Shown in pieces: positions 1 to 9,312 of a DNA stretch of 64,000 nt. The stretch comes from Nitrospirota bacterium (GTDB lineage Bacteria > Nitrospirota > Nitrospiria > Nitrospirales > Nitrospiraceae). Each line of letters begins with the position of its first letter. The stretch's first letter is position 1. A program made the position numbers and the translations under genes. The stretch is from contig SCVN01000015.1 of the NCBI GenBank assembly GCA_004296885.1, positions 186,001 through 250,000 on the forward strand. The letters run 5' to 3'. The notes below the pieces were generated by a model. The model was not told the origin of the DNA. It ran no database searches and was given only the letters and a program-made list of their open reading frames with translations.

Positions 1-81
1 CAAGTTGCCTGAGAACCGGATTGCCGACTTTCGCAACGGGCAGGACCGCCATCACTGCTGCTCCTTGCACAAGCTACGTCA

Positions 82-103
82 CGCAAGGTGCCACCACCTT
101 GCG
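82..103 (+). terminator. GC-rich hairpin, possible terminator
   Basis: A perfect 9-bp stem (CGCAAGGTG / CACCTTGCG) encloses the 4-nt loop CCAC and is followed on the plus strand by a short T-rich stretch (CATTTTAT). This would suit a rho-independent terminator for a plus-strand gene left of the window. It also lies about 80 bp beyond the minus-strand HEAT gene, but there is no U-run in that direction. The rest of positions 1-179 shows nothing convincing. Confidence 0.4.
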
Positions 104-179
104 CACATTTTATAACACAGGCCCCCGCGGAGCCGCAACCAAAGGCCCGGGCAAGAATCCACGTGATAAATCAGCCGGT

Positions 180-1025
180 TCAGCCCTGGGGCTGCGGATT
201 TTTCGGACGGCGCGGATCGGGCAGCTCAAAGGTATCCCGGACCGACGTCCACCAGTCCGCCCATTCCTGGGCCCATTCCTGGCGATTCTCCTTGCTGGAG
301 GAGTCCCAGTCGTGGATCTCGCTCTCATGTCTTGTCAACAGCCAAAGCGAGTGAATGGCCGAGATCGACACGAACCGCTCCGGATCGGAGAGCAGACCGA
401 TCAAGACTGGCACGACGGCCTTCTGCCGGACATACCGCGCTTCGAACGCCGCCACCTTCCTGACCGAAGCATTTTGGTCCTTGGCCATCGCCTCGATCGC
501 CGGCGGCGCCAGGGCCGGGTTGAGCCGGACGGTGGCCCGCAAGGCATGCTCGCGCACACGGGGCATGTCATTCGATTCTTTGGCGGCCTCCACCAACGCC
601 GGCGCCGCGCTGGGATCCTTGATCATCAGAAGGGTTTCGATCGCGTTGTACCGGATTCTGGGGCCCGGCATCGTCAGGGCTTTGATCAGCACCGGTACCG
701 CGGGCGCCCCCAAGTGGACGAACTCCCCCATCGCCCAAAATTCCTGTTTCCCTTCCAACAGCGGCAGGAGCGCCTCGGCGCGCTTCAGCTCCTCCGGCCC
801 AAGCGGCTGGTTGGACGGAGGCACCGAGGTCGCTGGCCCCGCTTCCACCTTGGGCGGCAGATCGTAAGGCATCTGCACCGGAACGGGGCGGGCCCACTCC
901 CCTTCCTCGCCCGTCGCCCCGACAAGCCCGGGGCACAATATCACCGCGCTGCAGAGGAGAATGGTGCGCAAATCGCACCCCTCCCGCTGCTTGTGCCGGC
1001 TCCGACAAAATTTCATGAACGCCAT
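180..1025 (-). CDS. HEAT-repeat protein, exported
   Basis: About 281 residues. A hydrophobic N-terminal segment (ILLCSAVILCPGLVGA) resembles a signal peptide. It is followed by a Pro-rich stretch and then helical HEAT-like repeats over roughly residues 85-235, with units such as APAVPVLIKAL, APALVEAA and AVVPVLIGLL. HEAT repeats form protein-binding solenoids, and the partner is unknown. The C-terminus is Trp/Glu-rich. The ATG at 1025 was chosen because AAGGA lies about 9 nt upstream; a TTG two codons earlier is open. It lies just downstream of the RND efflux operon on the same strand with a 39-bp gap, so it may be co-transcribed. A role in metal resistance is only positional inference. Confidence 0.8.
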   Translation of the reverse strand: MAFMKFCRSRHKQREGCDLRTILLCSAVILCPGLVGATGEEGEWARPVPVQMPYDLPPKVEAGPATSVPPSNQPLGPEELKRAEALLPLLEGKQEFWAMGEFVHLGAPAVPVLIKALTMPGPRIRYNAIETLLMIKDPSAAPALVEAAKESNDMPRVREHALRATVRLNPALAPPAIEAMAKDQNASVRKVAAFEARYVRQKAVVPVLIGLLSDPERFVSISAIHSLWLLTRHESEIHDWDSSSKENRQEWAQEWADWWTSVRDTFELPDPRRPKNPQPQG

Positions 1026-1064
1026 CGCCAAAATTCCTTTCGACCGTTCGTTGTCGTTTCCAAA

Positions 1065-4000
1065 CTATTCGTCCCCTGGCTGTAGTTCCAATGGTTCGGC
1101 AACCCGCGCTTCCCGTTCTCCGCTTCGCCCACGATACACAAGCTGGTAGAGAACCGGCAAGACCATCAGGATCAGCACGGCGGAGGTGAGCATTCCGCCG
1201 ACCACCACGCGGGCCAACGGCTGCTGAGATTGCGCCCCGATCCCGGTGGCCACCGCCGCCGGGAGCAGCCCGATGGCGGCCGCCAGGGTCGTCATCAGCA
1301 CGGGACGCATCCGGACCTCCGCGCTCGTCAAGATCGCGGTCCGCAGGTCATGTCCCTCTTCCAAGAGGTCGCGAATCCGGACAATCAGAATCAGACCGCC
1401 CTGGATCGCGACCCCGAAGAGAGAGATGAACCCCACCGCGGCGGAGATGCTGAAGTCGGTGCCCGTGAGCACCAGCGAAAAGACGCCGCCGATCAGCGCG
1501 AACGGCACCGCGATGAACACCAGCACCGCATCCTTGAGCGAGTTCACCGCCAGGTATACGAGGAACAGCACGATCACCAGGCTGATCGGTACAATCGTGG
1601 CCAGCCGTCTCTTCTCGTCCTGCAGTTGATCGTACTCCCCGTGCCATTCGATCCGGTATCGCTCGGGCAGCTGCACCTGCGTGCGGATCCGGGCTTCCGC
1701 GTCCTTCACCGTGCTTTCCAGATCGCGGCCTCGGACGCTGAACTTGATCGGGATATAGCGTTCGCTGTTCTCTCGATAAATGATGAACGCCCCGGTTTGA
1801 TTGGTGATCTCGGCCAGCTGCTTGAGGGGAATCCGCGCCCCTTCCGGCGTGCTGACCTGGATATTTCCGATCGTCTCCATATCCTGGCGGAACTCCGGCA
1901 GGAACCGGACCACCAAGTCGAACCAGCGATCCCCTTCATAAACCTGTGTTACCGCCTGCCCTCCGATCGCCGCCTGCACGACGCTGTTCACATCCGCCAC
2001 CTGCAGTCCGTACCGGGCACACTCTTGCCGATCCACCTTGATGACCAGGTTCGGTTGCCCCAGCAGTCGGAAGATGCCCAGGTCCTTCACGCCCGGCACC
2101 TGCCGCATGACCTTCTCGATCTCGACGGCCTTCTCTTCCATCAACTTGAGGTCTGTCCCAAACAGTTTGATGGAGTTCTCGCCTTTGACCCCGGACATCG
2201 CCTCCTGAACATTGTCCTGGATAACCTGGGAAAAGTTGAAGTTCACCCCGGGGATCTTCGCGAGCTCCCCTTCGATCTCCTCGATTAGCTTATCCTTCGA
2301 GCTCACTTCCAGCCGCCATTCCTTTTTTGGCTTGAGGCTGACCAGAAATTCGGCGTTGGAAAAGCTGGTGGGATCGGTGCCATCGTCCGGTCGGCCGAGT
2401 TGCGAGACCGCCCGGTCCACCTCGGGGTAGCGGCGGAAAATACCGCGGATTTCTGCGGCCAAGCGGTCCGCCTGTTCGAAGGAAATGTCCACCGGCATCG
2501 TGGCGCGGACCCACAGATTGCCTTCTTCCAGCGCCGGCATAAATTCCCCGCCCAGAAAGGGCACCACCGCCAGCGCAACCAGCAGCAGCGCAACCGCCAC
2601 ACCGACCACGATGAACTCGTGGCTGAGGGCCCAGTGCAGTGCGTCCAGATAGACGCGCCGAATCCAGCGGACCGGGGCCGTTTCCTCCTCGCTGATGTGC
2701 CCCGTGAGCAACAACGAACAGAGCGCCGGAGCGAGCGTGAAGGCCATCAGCAAGGCCCCGGTCAATGCGAAGCCATAGGTCAGCGACATGGGGGCGAATA
2801 TCTTGCCCGGTACGCCGGTCATCGTGAACAGCGGAATGAAGGCGACCACGATGATCGTGGTCGCGAAGAAGATCGGGCGGCCGACTTCCCGCGCGGCCCG
2901 CATAATGTGCATCGGGACCGTCAAGCCTGGCCCGGCTCGGTGGGACAGGTGGGCGAAGATGCTCTCCACCATAATGAGCGTGGAGTCCACGATGATGCCG
3001 AAGTCGATGGCACCGAGCGAGATCAGGTTGGCCGATTCTCCGACCAACACCATCATGCTGAACGTGAACAACAGCGCCGCCGGCACCGTCAAAGCCACGA
3101 TCACCGCGGTCCGCATATGTCCCAGGAACACGTAGAGGATGATGAAGACCAGCACGATCCCGCTGATCAGGATGTCCATAACGGTCTCGACCGTGGTGTG
3201 GATCAGCACCGTCCGATCGTAAAAGGTCTTCACCTGCACGCCCTTGGGCAATTTCCACGTGTTCAGTTCTTCCACCTTTGCCTTGACCTTCTCGAGCACC
3301 GGGAGTGCCTTGGAGCCGCGGGCGAGCAGCACCACCCCTTCCACCACGTCATCCCGATCGTCGATGCCGACCTTGCCCAGGCGGACCCGGTGTCCGACGC
3401 TGACCTTGCCCAAATTCCGGACATAGATCGGCGTCCCATCCTTTTCGGCCACGACGACGTTCTCAATATCGTCGAGGCTGTCGATCAGTCCGACGCCCCG
3501 CACGTTGAAATTTTGCGCCCCCGCGGTGAGGTAATTGCCGCCGACATTGGCATTGCTGTTGGTCAACCCCGTCATCACTTGGGGCAAGTTCACGCCGTAG
3601 CTAATCAACGCACCGGGGTTGAGATCGACATGATATTCCTTGGTCGTCCCACCGAACGCCGTCACATCGATCACGCCCGGCACCCGCTTGAACTCCCGTT
3701 GCAGCTTCCAATCCTGCAGGGTTTTCAGCTCGGTGAGAGAGGTTCCGTTTCCGACCAGCTCGTAGCGATAGATTTCGGCAATGGCCCACCAGGGAGACAG
3801 GGTCGGCTGAGCCGGGTCCGGGAGATTGAGCATCGACAGGCGGTTGAGCACCTCCTGCCGGTCCCGGAAGTACTCGGTGCGAAAATCGAAGTACACCTTG
3901 ATGTCGTTGAGACCGAAAATGGACAAGGACCGGGTGTCAGAAAGCCCCGGCATGCCGGCCAGGCCGATTTCAATGGGGATGGCGATCTGACGTTCGATCT

Positions 4001-4178
4001 CCTCCGCGGACCACCCGGGATACTGGGTGATGATCTCGACCATCGGAGGCGACGGGTCTGGGTAAGCGACCACGTCAAGGATATGGAAGGCGTAAAGCCC
4101 CCCAAAGAGCAGCAGCAGGCCGAGGGCGCAGACAAAGAATCGTTGCCGGAGGGCGAACTCAACGATGTGTGGAATCAT
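1065..4178 (-). CDS. HME-family RND efflux pump, inner-membrane subunit (CzcA/CusA type)
   Basis: 1037 residues, the normal length for heavy-metal-efflux RND transporters. These proton-driven trimers export metal ions through an adaptor and an outer-membrane channel. The N-terminal transmembrane helix, the two large periplasmic loops and the TM4 motif DFGIIVDSTLIMVE (HME-type acidic pattern) are visible, as is the GRPDDGTDP stretch usual in CzcA-like pumps. The Met residues that mark Cu/Ag-specific CusA in the periplasmic cleft are not evident (the segment DISFEQADRLAAEIRGIF has none), so a divalent cation such as Co, Zn, Cd or Ni is a better guess than Cu or Ag. It is third in the operon after the outer-membrane protein and the adaptor. 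Confidence 0.95.
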   Translation of the reverse strand: MIPHIVEFALRQRFFVCALGLLLLFGGLYAFHILDVVAYPDPSPPMVEIITQYPGWSAEEIERQIAIPIEIGLAGMPGLSDTRSLSIFGLNDIKVYFDFRTEYFRDRQEVLNRLSMLNLPDPAQPTLSPWWAIAEIYRYELVGNGTSLTELKTLQDWKLQREFKRVPGVIDVTAFGGTTKEYHVDLNPGALISYGVNLPQVMTGLTNSNANVGGNYLTAGAQNFNVRGVGLIDSLDDIENVVVAEKDGTPIYVRNLGKVSVGHRVRLGKVGIDDRDDVVEGVVLLARGSKALPVLEKVKAKVEELNTWKLPKGVQVKTFYDRTVLIHTTVETVMDILISGIVLVFIILYVFLGHMRTAVIVALTVPAALLFTFSMMVLVGESANLISLGAIDFGIIVDSTLIMVESIFAHLSHRAGPGLTVPMHIMRAAREVGRPIFFATTIIVVAFIPLFTMTGVPGKIFAPMSLTYGFALTGALLMAFTLAPALCSLLLTGHISEEETAPVRWIRRVYLDALHWALSHEFIVVGVAVALLLVALAVVPFLGGEFMPALEEGNLWVRATMPVDISFEQADRLAAEIRGIFRRYPEVDRAVSQLGRPDDGTDPTSFSNAEFLVSLKPKKEWRLEVSSKDKLIEEIEGELAKIPGVNFNFSQVIQDNVQEAMSGVKGENSIKLFGTDLKLMEEKAVEIEKVMRQVPGVKDLGIFRLLGQPNLVIKVDRQECARYGLQVADVNSVVQAAIGGQAVTQVYEGDRWFDLVVRFLPEFRQDMETIGNIQVSTPEGARIPLKQLAEITNQTGAFIIYRENSERYIPIKFSVRGRDLESTVKDAEARIRTQVQLPERYRIEWHGEYDQLQDEKRRLATIVPISLVIVLFLVYLAVNSLKDAVLVFIAVPFALIGGVFSLVLTGTDFSISAAVGFISLFGVAIQGGLILIVRIRDLLEEGHDLRTAILTSAEVRMRPVLMTTLAAAIGLLPAAVATGIGAQSQQPLARVVVGGMLTSAVLILMVLPVLYQLVYRGRSGEREARVAEPLELQPGDE

Positions 4179-4227
4179 CGGATTGCACGGATGGGTGAAC
4201 GATCGGACGGGAACCGCTCGGCAGACA

Positions 4228-5370
4228 TCATCCTTTGACCTCCTGGCCTTTGACCAAGACGGCCCCTTTGGTCACGATTCGCTCCCCCGGTTTGAGCCCA
4301 TCCACCACCCGCACCTGGTCTCCCGAAGCCGTCGCGATCTTGACCTCGCGCTTGAGATACTTGCCGTCTCCTTGCACGACGTAGACGAAATGCTTGCCGT
4401 CCGCTTCCAAGACCGCTTCCTTGGGCACGGTCAGGAAGGCGCTGGCATCGCCGACCTGGATGTGCAGACGGGCGAACATTTCAGGCTTGAGCTTGTGCTC
4501 CACATTGGTCACCCAGGCCCGGACCTTGATGGTCCTGGTGTTGGGGTCCACGACATCGCCGATCGCCGCAATGGCGCCGGGGAAGTTGGTAGTGGGATAG
4601 GCCTCCACGGTCACAACCGCCACCTGCCCGACGTGGACCAGATCCAAGTCCCGCTCGTACACATCGGCCACGACCTGAAGATTGTCCAAGTCCGCCACCG
4701 TAAACAGCACCTGGGACTGGTCGCCGCCCACGATGGAGCCGGGCGTGACGGTCCGCTCTACCACCGTGCCGGTCAGCGGGCTCTTCATGTCGAACCGGGC
4801 CGTGATCTTTTGTTCGGCCAACGGCTTGTCCAATTCCCCGGCCGGAACCCGCAGCGAAAGGAGCCGTTCCTTCGCCCGACGAAACTCCGCTTTCGCCTTG
4901 ACCAGGTCGTTCTCCGCTTGTTTGTAATCCTTGAGGGGAATCGCCTTGTTCTCGTACAAGTCCTTGGCCAGATCATAAGCACGGATGGCAAAGTCCATGT
5001 CGGACGCTTCCTTGATGAAATCGGAATAGGCGGAGGTGATGTCCGGGCTGTCGATGATCAGCAGCACATCTCCCGCCTTTACCCGATCGCCCAATTTAGC
5101 CCGCACCTCCAAGACCCGTCCCTGCAGGGGAGAGGAAATGCGCGAGTAGCGGTCCTCCCCATACGCAACCTTTCCGGACAGGGTCACGACCGGATTGACC
5201 TGGCTCGTTGAGACCACGGCGGTTTCGATGCGTCCCTGCCCGGTTCCGGAGGGAGCGGGAGCAAGGTGGGGGGTCGCCGCGCTGGACGCGGTCGGCTCTT
5301 CATGCTGCCCGCAGGACGACAGCAGCAGGAACGGCGCGATCCACAAAACTGAACGAAGCCATCGGATCAT
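4228..5370 (-). CDS. RND efflux periplasmic adaptor lipoprotein (CzcB/CusB type)
   Basis: 380 residues. The N-terminus carries a lipoprotein signal with lipobox LLSSC, so Cys20 is the likely lipidated residue. It is followed by a barrel-sandwich (biotinyl-lipoyl-like) hybrid domain (GRVLEVRAKLGDRVKAGDVLLIIDSP), a helical hairpin around residues 110-170, then beta-barrel and membrane-proximal domains ending in DGLKPGERIVTKGAVLV. Adaptors of this family link the inner-membrane RND pump to the TolC-like channel. The start codon overlaps the stop of the upstream outer-membrane gene by 4 bases (ATGA), and the pump follows after 49 bp, indicating a single operon. No His-rich or Met-rich metal chaperone extension is seen. 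Confidence 0.95.
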   Translation of the reverse strand: MIRWLRSVLWIAPFLLLSSCGQHEEPTASSAATPHLAPAPSGTGQGRIETAVVSTSQVNPVVTLSGKVAYGEDRYSRISSPLQGRVLEVRAKLGDRVKAGDVLLIIDSPDITSAYSDFIKEASDMDFAIRAYDLAKDLYENKAIPLKDYKQAENDLVKAKAEFRRAKERLLSLRVPAGELDKPLAEQKITARFDMKSPLTGTVVERTVTPGSIVGGDQSQVLFTVADLDNLQVVADVYERDLDLVHVGQVAVVTVEAYPTTNFPGAIAAIGDVVDPNTRTIKVRAWVTNVEHKLKPEMFARLHIQVGDASAFLTVPKEAVLEADGKHFVYVVQGDGKYLKREVKIATASGDQVRVVDGLKPGERIVTKGAVLVKGQEVKG

Positions 5371-6761
5371 GATGTAATCTCCCGCCCGACTGCACTTTCC
5401 AACAGGAACACGTTTCGGAGATAGCTATACAGCGCCTCGATATAGCTCTGTTGAATCGTCCGCGACGTCCGGGCCGCGTCGAGCAGGTCCAGGATGGTGG
5501 CTCCACCCCGCTCGTAAGCCCGCTCCACGATGGTCAAGGTCGAGCGGGCGTCCTCCAAAACGCCGGCCCGGTAGGCCTCCACCAGCCGACGACTTTGCAC
5601 CAAGTTGATATAGGCCACGTCCACCTGGGTCTCGACCTGAATCAAGGTCTTGCGAAGATCCGCCTCGGCCTGCTGCACCGAGACTTCGGCTTGCACGATG
5701 CCGCCCTGATTGCGATTGAACAGGGGCAACGGCACGCCCATGTTGAGCACCACCTGTTGCTGGTTGTCCGGACCGTGAGCCCCCTGAAGCGCATAGCCAC
5801 CCCCAATGGTAATGTCCGGGTACTTGTAGGCCTGGGCCAACTTCAGATCGGCCATTCGCTGGGATTGGGTCAGACGCTTGACGCGAATATCCGGCCGGGT
5901 CTCCAAGGCGATGATCCGCAACGCATTGATGTCCGGCTCGAACCGGTGGTAGTCCAATTCCGTGGTCAGCACCAGTTCCACAACCGGCCTGAGGTTCAGG
6001 AGCACGCGCAAGTCGGCTCTGGCGTTCTCCGCATCCTGGATGGCCTGGATGACTTGCGATTGAAAATCCACCACCTGGAGGCGGATTCTGATCAGGTCCA
6101 CCTCCGCGATGTAGCCCTTTTTGAACCGGATCGTATTTACCTCCAGGATGCGGGCAAAGCGATCGCGGTTCTCCTCGGCCAAGGCCAGACGCCGCTGGGC
6201 CAACTGCACCCGGTAATAGGCATCCTTGACGGTGAAGCTGAGCTGACGGATCGTGTCTTCGAAGTTGGCCTCGGCCGTTTTAGCCCCGAAGGCGGCGCTC
6301 TCGATACGGAATCCGCGCTTGCCGGCCATTTCAAAGAGTTGCTGGATCTGAGTGGTAATTTGCCCGCTATCGGACATCGTTTGGAGACGGCCGTTTGATT
6401 GGGTATAGGCGCTCAAGGTCCCGATGGACAGATAGGGGTTCGGAAACAAGGCGGCCGTGATCTGCTGGCCCTTGGCCTGATCGATCCCGAACTTGGTGAT
6501 CAACAGGTCCAGGTTTTCGCGGAGAAAGAGTGCGATCGCTTCGTCCAGACTGAGCCTTGAGACGGATGGTAAGGACGAATCAACCGGCGGCAGCATCGCC
6601 TGTTTCGCTGCCGGCTGGGTCCCGGCCTTCACGGAAGACTCGGCCGCGGCAGACCGCCCGGGCAGAAGGCAGACGGCCAACAGAATCACCGTGATCCCAA
6701 CGCTTCGAAGCGCCACCCCGCACACAGACCGATACCCGCCGCTCACCATGTCAAAAACCAT
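5367..6761 (-). CDS. TolC-family outer-membrane channel of the metal efflux system (CzcC type)
   Basis: About 464 residues from the chosen start. It has a signal peptide (TVILLAVCLLPGRSAAA) and the two repeated outer-membrane efflux protein segments of coiled-coil helices (LSLDEAIALFLRENLDLL near the start, a second LRKTLIQVETQVDVAYINL block late). These proteins form the trimeric exit duct for the RND pump. A GTG at 6815 is open in frame, but the ATG at 6761 has an AGGGA Shine-Dalgarno, and a strong promoter lies at 6827-6854, so the ATG is preferred. If the transcript is leaderless the GTG could be used. It is the first gene of the efflux operon. Confidence 0.9.
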   Translation of the reverse strand: MVFDMVSGGYRSVCGVALRSVGITVILLAVCLLPGRSAAAESSVKAGTQPAAKQAMLPPVDSSLPSVSRLSLDEAIALFLRENLDLLITKFGIDQAKGQQITAALFPNPYLSIGTLSAYTQSNGRLQTMSDSGQITTQIQQLFEMAGKRGFRIESAAFGAKTAEANFEDTIRQLSFTVKDAYYRVQLAQRRLALAEENRDRFARILEVNTIRFKKGYIAEVDLIRIRLQVVDFQSQVIQAIQDAENARADLRVLLNLRPVVELVLTTELDYHRFEPDINALRIIALETRPDIRVKRLTQSQRMADLKLAQAYKYPDITIGGGYALQGAHGPDNQQQVVLNMGVPLPLFNRNQGGIVQAEVSVQQAEADLRKTLIQVETQVDVAYINLVQSRRLVEAYRAGVLEDARSTLTIVERAYERGGATILDLLDAARTSRTIQQSYIEALYSYLRNVFLLESAVGREITS

Positions 6762-6826
6762 AGTTCCCTTTGCTCGGACCGGGAAACAAGACCTGCCTCT
6801 GCGAGGCTCAGTCACATTGACTAATC

Positions 6827-6854
6827 ATTATAGCGAGTTCCCGCAGGCTGTAAA
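6827..6854 (-). promoter_or_regulatory. sigma70-like promoter of the RND efflux operon
   Basis: On the minus strand a TTTACA -35 (5/6 matches) is followed by a 16-nt spacer and a perfect TATAAT -10. It sits between the potD stop and the outer-membrane channel gene. A 13-bp dyad, AGTCA-CAT-TGACT at 6810-6822, covers the expected transcription start and could be an operator. No MerR-type 19-bp spacing is present. Confidence 0.6.
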
Positions 6855-6876
6855 AGCTCAATTTCTGCCGATACCT

Positions 6877-7980
6877 TCATTGCAACTTCACCTCGGTCCA
6901 GGCCCGGTCGTACAAACGGGCGGCTTCGCCCAGATCCGACATCCATTCCAGCCGATCAAAGACGGAATCCGGGGGATAGATGGCAGGATTGTCCCGATAT
7001 TGCGCCTGCACCAGCGCTTGCGCCTCTCGATTCGATGTCGCAAACAACAGCCGCTCCGTGGTCCTGGCGGCCACGTCACGGTCCAGCAAATAATTGATGA
7101 ACCGCATGGCCAGTTCTTTGTGCGAAGAGGCCTTGAGCACGACCAGACAGTCGGCCCAGATCGTCGCGCCCTCCTTGGGAATCACATATTTGATCGAGGG
7201 ACGCTCGGCCATGGCCCTTGCCACCGTCCCGCCCCACCCATGGGCCAGCGTCACTTCGCCATAGGCCAAGAGTTGCTGGTAGTTCTCGCTCGTGTAGGTC
7301 TTGACCAGGTCTTTCTGTCTCGTTAGCTTGGCCTTGGCCCTGGCGATCACCACGGGATCGACGGCGTTGGCGGACTGCCCCAGCGTCCGCAGCGCCACCC
7401 CGAATACCTCCCGTTGATCGTTCAACATGCTGATCTTGCGCTTATAGCGAGGCTCCCAGAGCGCCTCCCAGCTGTCGGGCGGCACGGGTATCACGGCTGA
7501 ATCGTAGCCGATGCCCACCGTTCCCCAGAGATAGGGAATGGAGTACTGATTGTCGGGATCGAAGGGCAAATGCTGCAATCGTTCGAACACCAACCGGACG
7601 TTCGGAATCCTGTCCAGGTCCAGCTCAGCCAGCAAGTCCTGCTTGATCATGATGGCGACCATGAAATCCGACGGCACCACCACGTCATAACCGCCGGCCC
7701 CGCTCTGCAGCTTGGCCAGCAGCTCTTCATTGCTCCCGAAGGTGTCCACCACGACCTTCACGCCGGCCTCCCGCTCGAAGGCCTGGATCACATTCTTGTC
7801 CGCATAATCGGACCAGGTGAAGTAATGCAGCGTGACCGGCGGACCTCCGGCGAACCTGGCCGGCAGCCCGCTCATAAGGCCATCGCCGGGCCATTGCTGA
7901 TGGACCACAAGGAGGACTAGGGCGGACAACAACACACCCTGCACTATTTTCCACGGCCACTGGTATTGTGAGAGATTCAT
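6877..7980 (-). CDS. potD: polyamine-type ABC transporter substrate-binding protein
   Basis: 367 residues. An N-terminal hydrophobic segment (GVLLSALVLLVVH) serves as signal or anchor. The mature part starts with the PotD/PotF hallmark TLHYFTWSDYADKNVI and continues with the periplasmic-binding fold (GYDVVVPSDFM, YSIPYLWGTVGIGYD, VAHGWGGTVARAM-like segment). PotD-family proteins bind spermidine or putrescine in the periplasm. It is last in the pot operon and is separated from potC by a small secreted ORF. The ATG has no clear Shine-Dalgarno, while TATATA lies 10 nt upstream. The ligand cannot be read from sequence alone, and other cationic ligands are possible. Confidence 0.9.
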   Translation of the reverse strand: MNLSQYQWPWKIVQGVLLSALVLLVVHQQWPGDGLMSGLPARFAGGPPVTLHYFTWSDYADKNVIQAFEREAGVKVVVDTFGSNEELLAKLQSGAGGYDVVVPSDFMVAIMIKQDLLAELDLDRIPNVRLVFERLQHLPFDPDNQYSIPYLWGTVGIGYDSAVIPVPPDSWEALWEPRYKRKISMLNDQREVFGVALRTLGQSANAVDPVVIARAKAKLTRQKDLVKTYTSENYQQLLAYGEVTLAHGWGGTVARAMAERPSIKYVIPKEGATIWADCLVVLKASSHKELAMRFINYLLDRDVAARTTERLLFATSNREAQALVQAQYRDNPAIYPPDSVFDRLEWMSDLGEAARLYDRAWTEVKLQ

Positions 7981-8093
7981 ATGTGCTCGCTATATAGAAA
8001 AGGGTATCCCCATTCAGACCTGGACGAGCCCATCCTCCACGGCGGAAGGCATGGCACGCACACGATGGTTTCAGGCGTCGAGACGGAACGGAT

Positions 8094-8462
8094 TTAGCGA
8101 ACCGGGGGGGCGCGAGCGACGGAAAAACGGAGCAACAGATACGAAGAGCCGCCAGGGCGCTGCGGATCGGACGTGCTGCGTGCAACGGCAGGCGACAGCA
8201 GGGACAGATAGCAGCCGGCGAAGTCCTGCTGGTGATCGGACAGGGGGAGTGCCCCCTTGTCTTCAGCCGGATCCGCTTCGTCCCAATCCTCCAACGCCGC
8301 CTGCGTGAGTGAAACATCCGAGGCCTGACTGGAGGGAAGCCCGACCAGACATACAAACAACAAGAGCGCGACGAAGAAACAGCCCCCCGCTCGCAAAGAT
8401 GGGAGCATGGAGGCACGCCGGCTTCGAGTTATCGTCAGTTTCACGCCAAGCCTCGGCATCAA
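8094..8462 (-). CDS. small secreted protein within the pot operon
   Basis: 122 residues at most; an internal ATG (residue 19, before LPSLRAGGCFF) is an alternative start. It has a plain signal peptide (CFFVALLLFVCLVGLPSSQASD) followed by an acidic stretch (DWDEADPAEDKGALP) and an Arg-rich C-terminus. I do not recognise a family. It lies between potC and potD on the same strand, about 80 bp after potC. The longer ORF in another frame here runs into potD and is judged a shadow. Support is the signal peptide, position and strand, so certainty is moderate. Confidence 0.5.
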   Translation of the reverse strand: MMPRLGVKLTITRSRRASMLPSLRAGGCFFVALLLFVCLVGLPSSQASDVSLTQAALEDWDEADPAEDKGALPLSDHQQDFAGCYLSLLSPAVARSTSDPQRPGGSSYLLLRFSVARAPPVR

Positions 8463-8541
8463 TAAAAACGCGCTCTTGAAGCTTCGGAGTTCCTACTCCC
8501 TAACACAGGTTTTTACGTCTGTCAACGAACCGGCCGCTTGT

Positions 8542-9312
8542 TCACCGCCGCTGCAAGGCCAGTGAAGCGCCGATCAGCGCCATGGAGACCGCGACCAGGA
8601 CGGCCGAGAGCGCATTGATCGCCGGCGTCACGCCGGATTTGACCATGGAATAGACATAGAGCGGCAAGGTTGTGGACCCGGGTCCCGCCGTGAAAAAGGT
8701 CACAATGAAATCGTCCAGTGAAATCGTGAATGCCAGCAGGACCGATCCCAGAATCGCCGGCATCAGCAGCGGCAACGTCACGCGGCGGAACGCCTGCCAC
8801 GACGTCGCCCCCAGATCGCGCGCCGCCTCTTCCAACGACGGGTCCAGCTTCCGCAGCCTGGCCCTCACGATGACCAGCACGATCGGCACATTAAACGCCG
8901 CATGGCCGATCGTGACGGTGATCAGGCTGAGCGGCAGCTTCACCAGCAGGAAGAACAGCATCAACGAGACGCCCATCATGATTTCCGGAATCACCAGCGG
9001 CAACAACATGGCCCCTTCCACGACCTCCCGCCCGCGGAACGGACGCCGCTCCAGCCCCACCGCGGCACACACGCCCAGCCCGGTCGCGACCACGGTCGAG
9101 ACCACCGCGACCACCAGGCTGTTCCGGACGGACAGGCCCAGGGCCGTCTCCTCCGCCAGCAGCCGATACCACTCCAGCGTGAACCCCTGCCAGGTCGCCG
9201 ACAGGCGCGACGCATTGAAGGAGAACAGGATCAGGACAATGATCGGCGCATAGAGAAACACCAGGTTCGCCACGCTGGCGCTCAACAACCAGGGCTGTCG
9301 TCGGCTGCTCAT
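8542..9312 (-). CDS. potC: polyamine ABC transporter permease PotC
   Basis: About 256 residues from the ATG at 9312, whose codon overlaps the potB stop (ATGA). It is a typical type I ABC permease with six predicted transmembrane helices and the EAA loop (LEEAARDLGATSWQAFRRVTLP) that contacts the ATPase. The N-terminus (FLYAPIIVLILFSFNASR) and the segment SLDDFIVTFFTAGPGS are characteristic of PotC/PotI. Together with PotB it forms the inner-membrane channel. An in-frame extension to 9423 lies inside potB and is not needed. Confidence 0.93.
   Translation of the reverse strand: MSSRRQPWLLSASVANLVFLYAPIIVLILFSFNASRLSATWQGFTLEWYRLLAEETALGLSVRNSLVVAVVSTVVATGLGVCAAVGLERRPFRGREVVEGAMLLPLVIPEIMMGVSLMLFFLLVKLPLSLITVTIGHAAFNVPIVLVIVRARLRKLDPSLEEAARDLGATSWQAFRRVTLPLLMPAILGSVLLAFTISLDDFIVTFFTAGPGSTTLPLYVYSMVKSGVTPAINALSAVLVAVSMALIGASLALQRR

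Noticed and set aside
21-1085. 354-residue plus-strand ORF at the left edge
   Set aside because: It is antisense to the HEAT-repeat gene, is rich in Arg/His/Pro, and has no recognisable domain or ribosome-binding site.
2400-4238. 612-residue plus-strand ORF
   Set aside because: It lies opposite the RND pump gene, and its His/Arg/Gln-rich sequence is typical of the antisense of a GC-rich gene.
7727-8416. 229-residue minus-strand ORF
   Set aside because: It overlaps the start of potD in another frame; the small signal-peptide ORF at 8094-8462 is the better reading.
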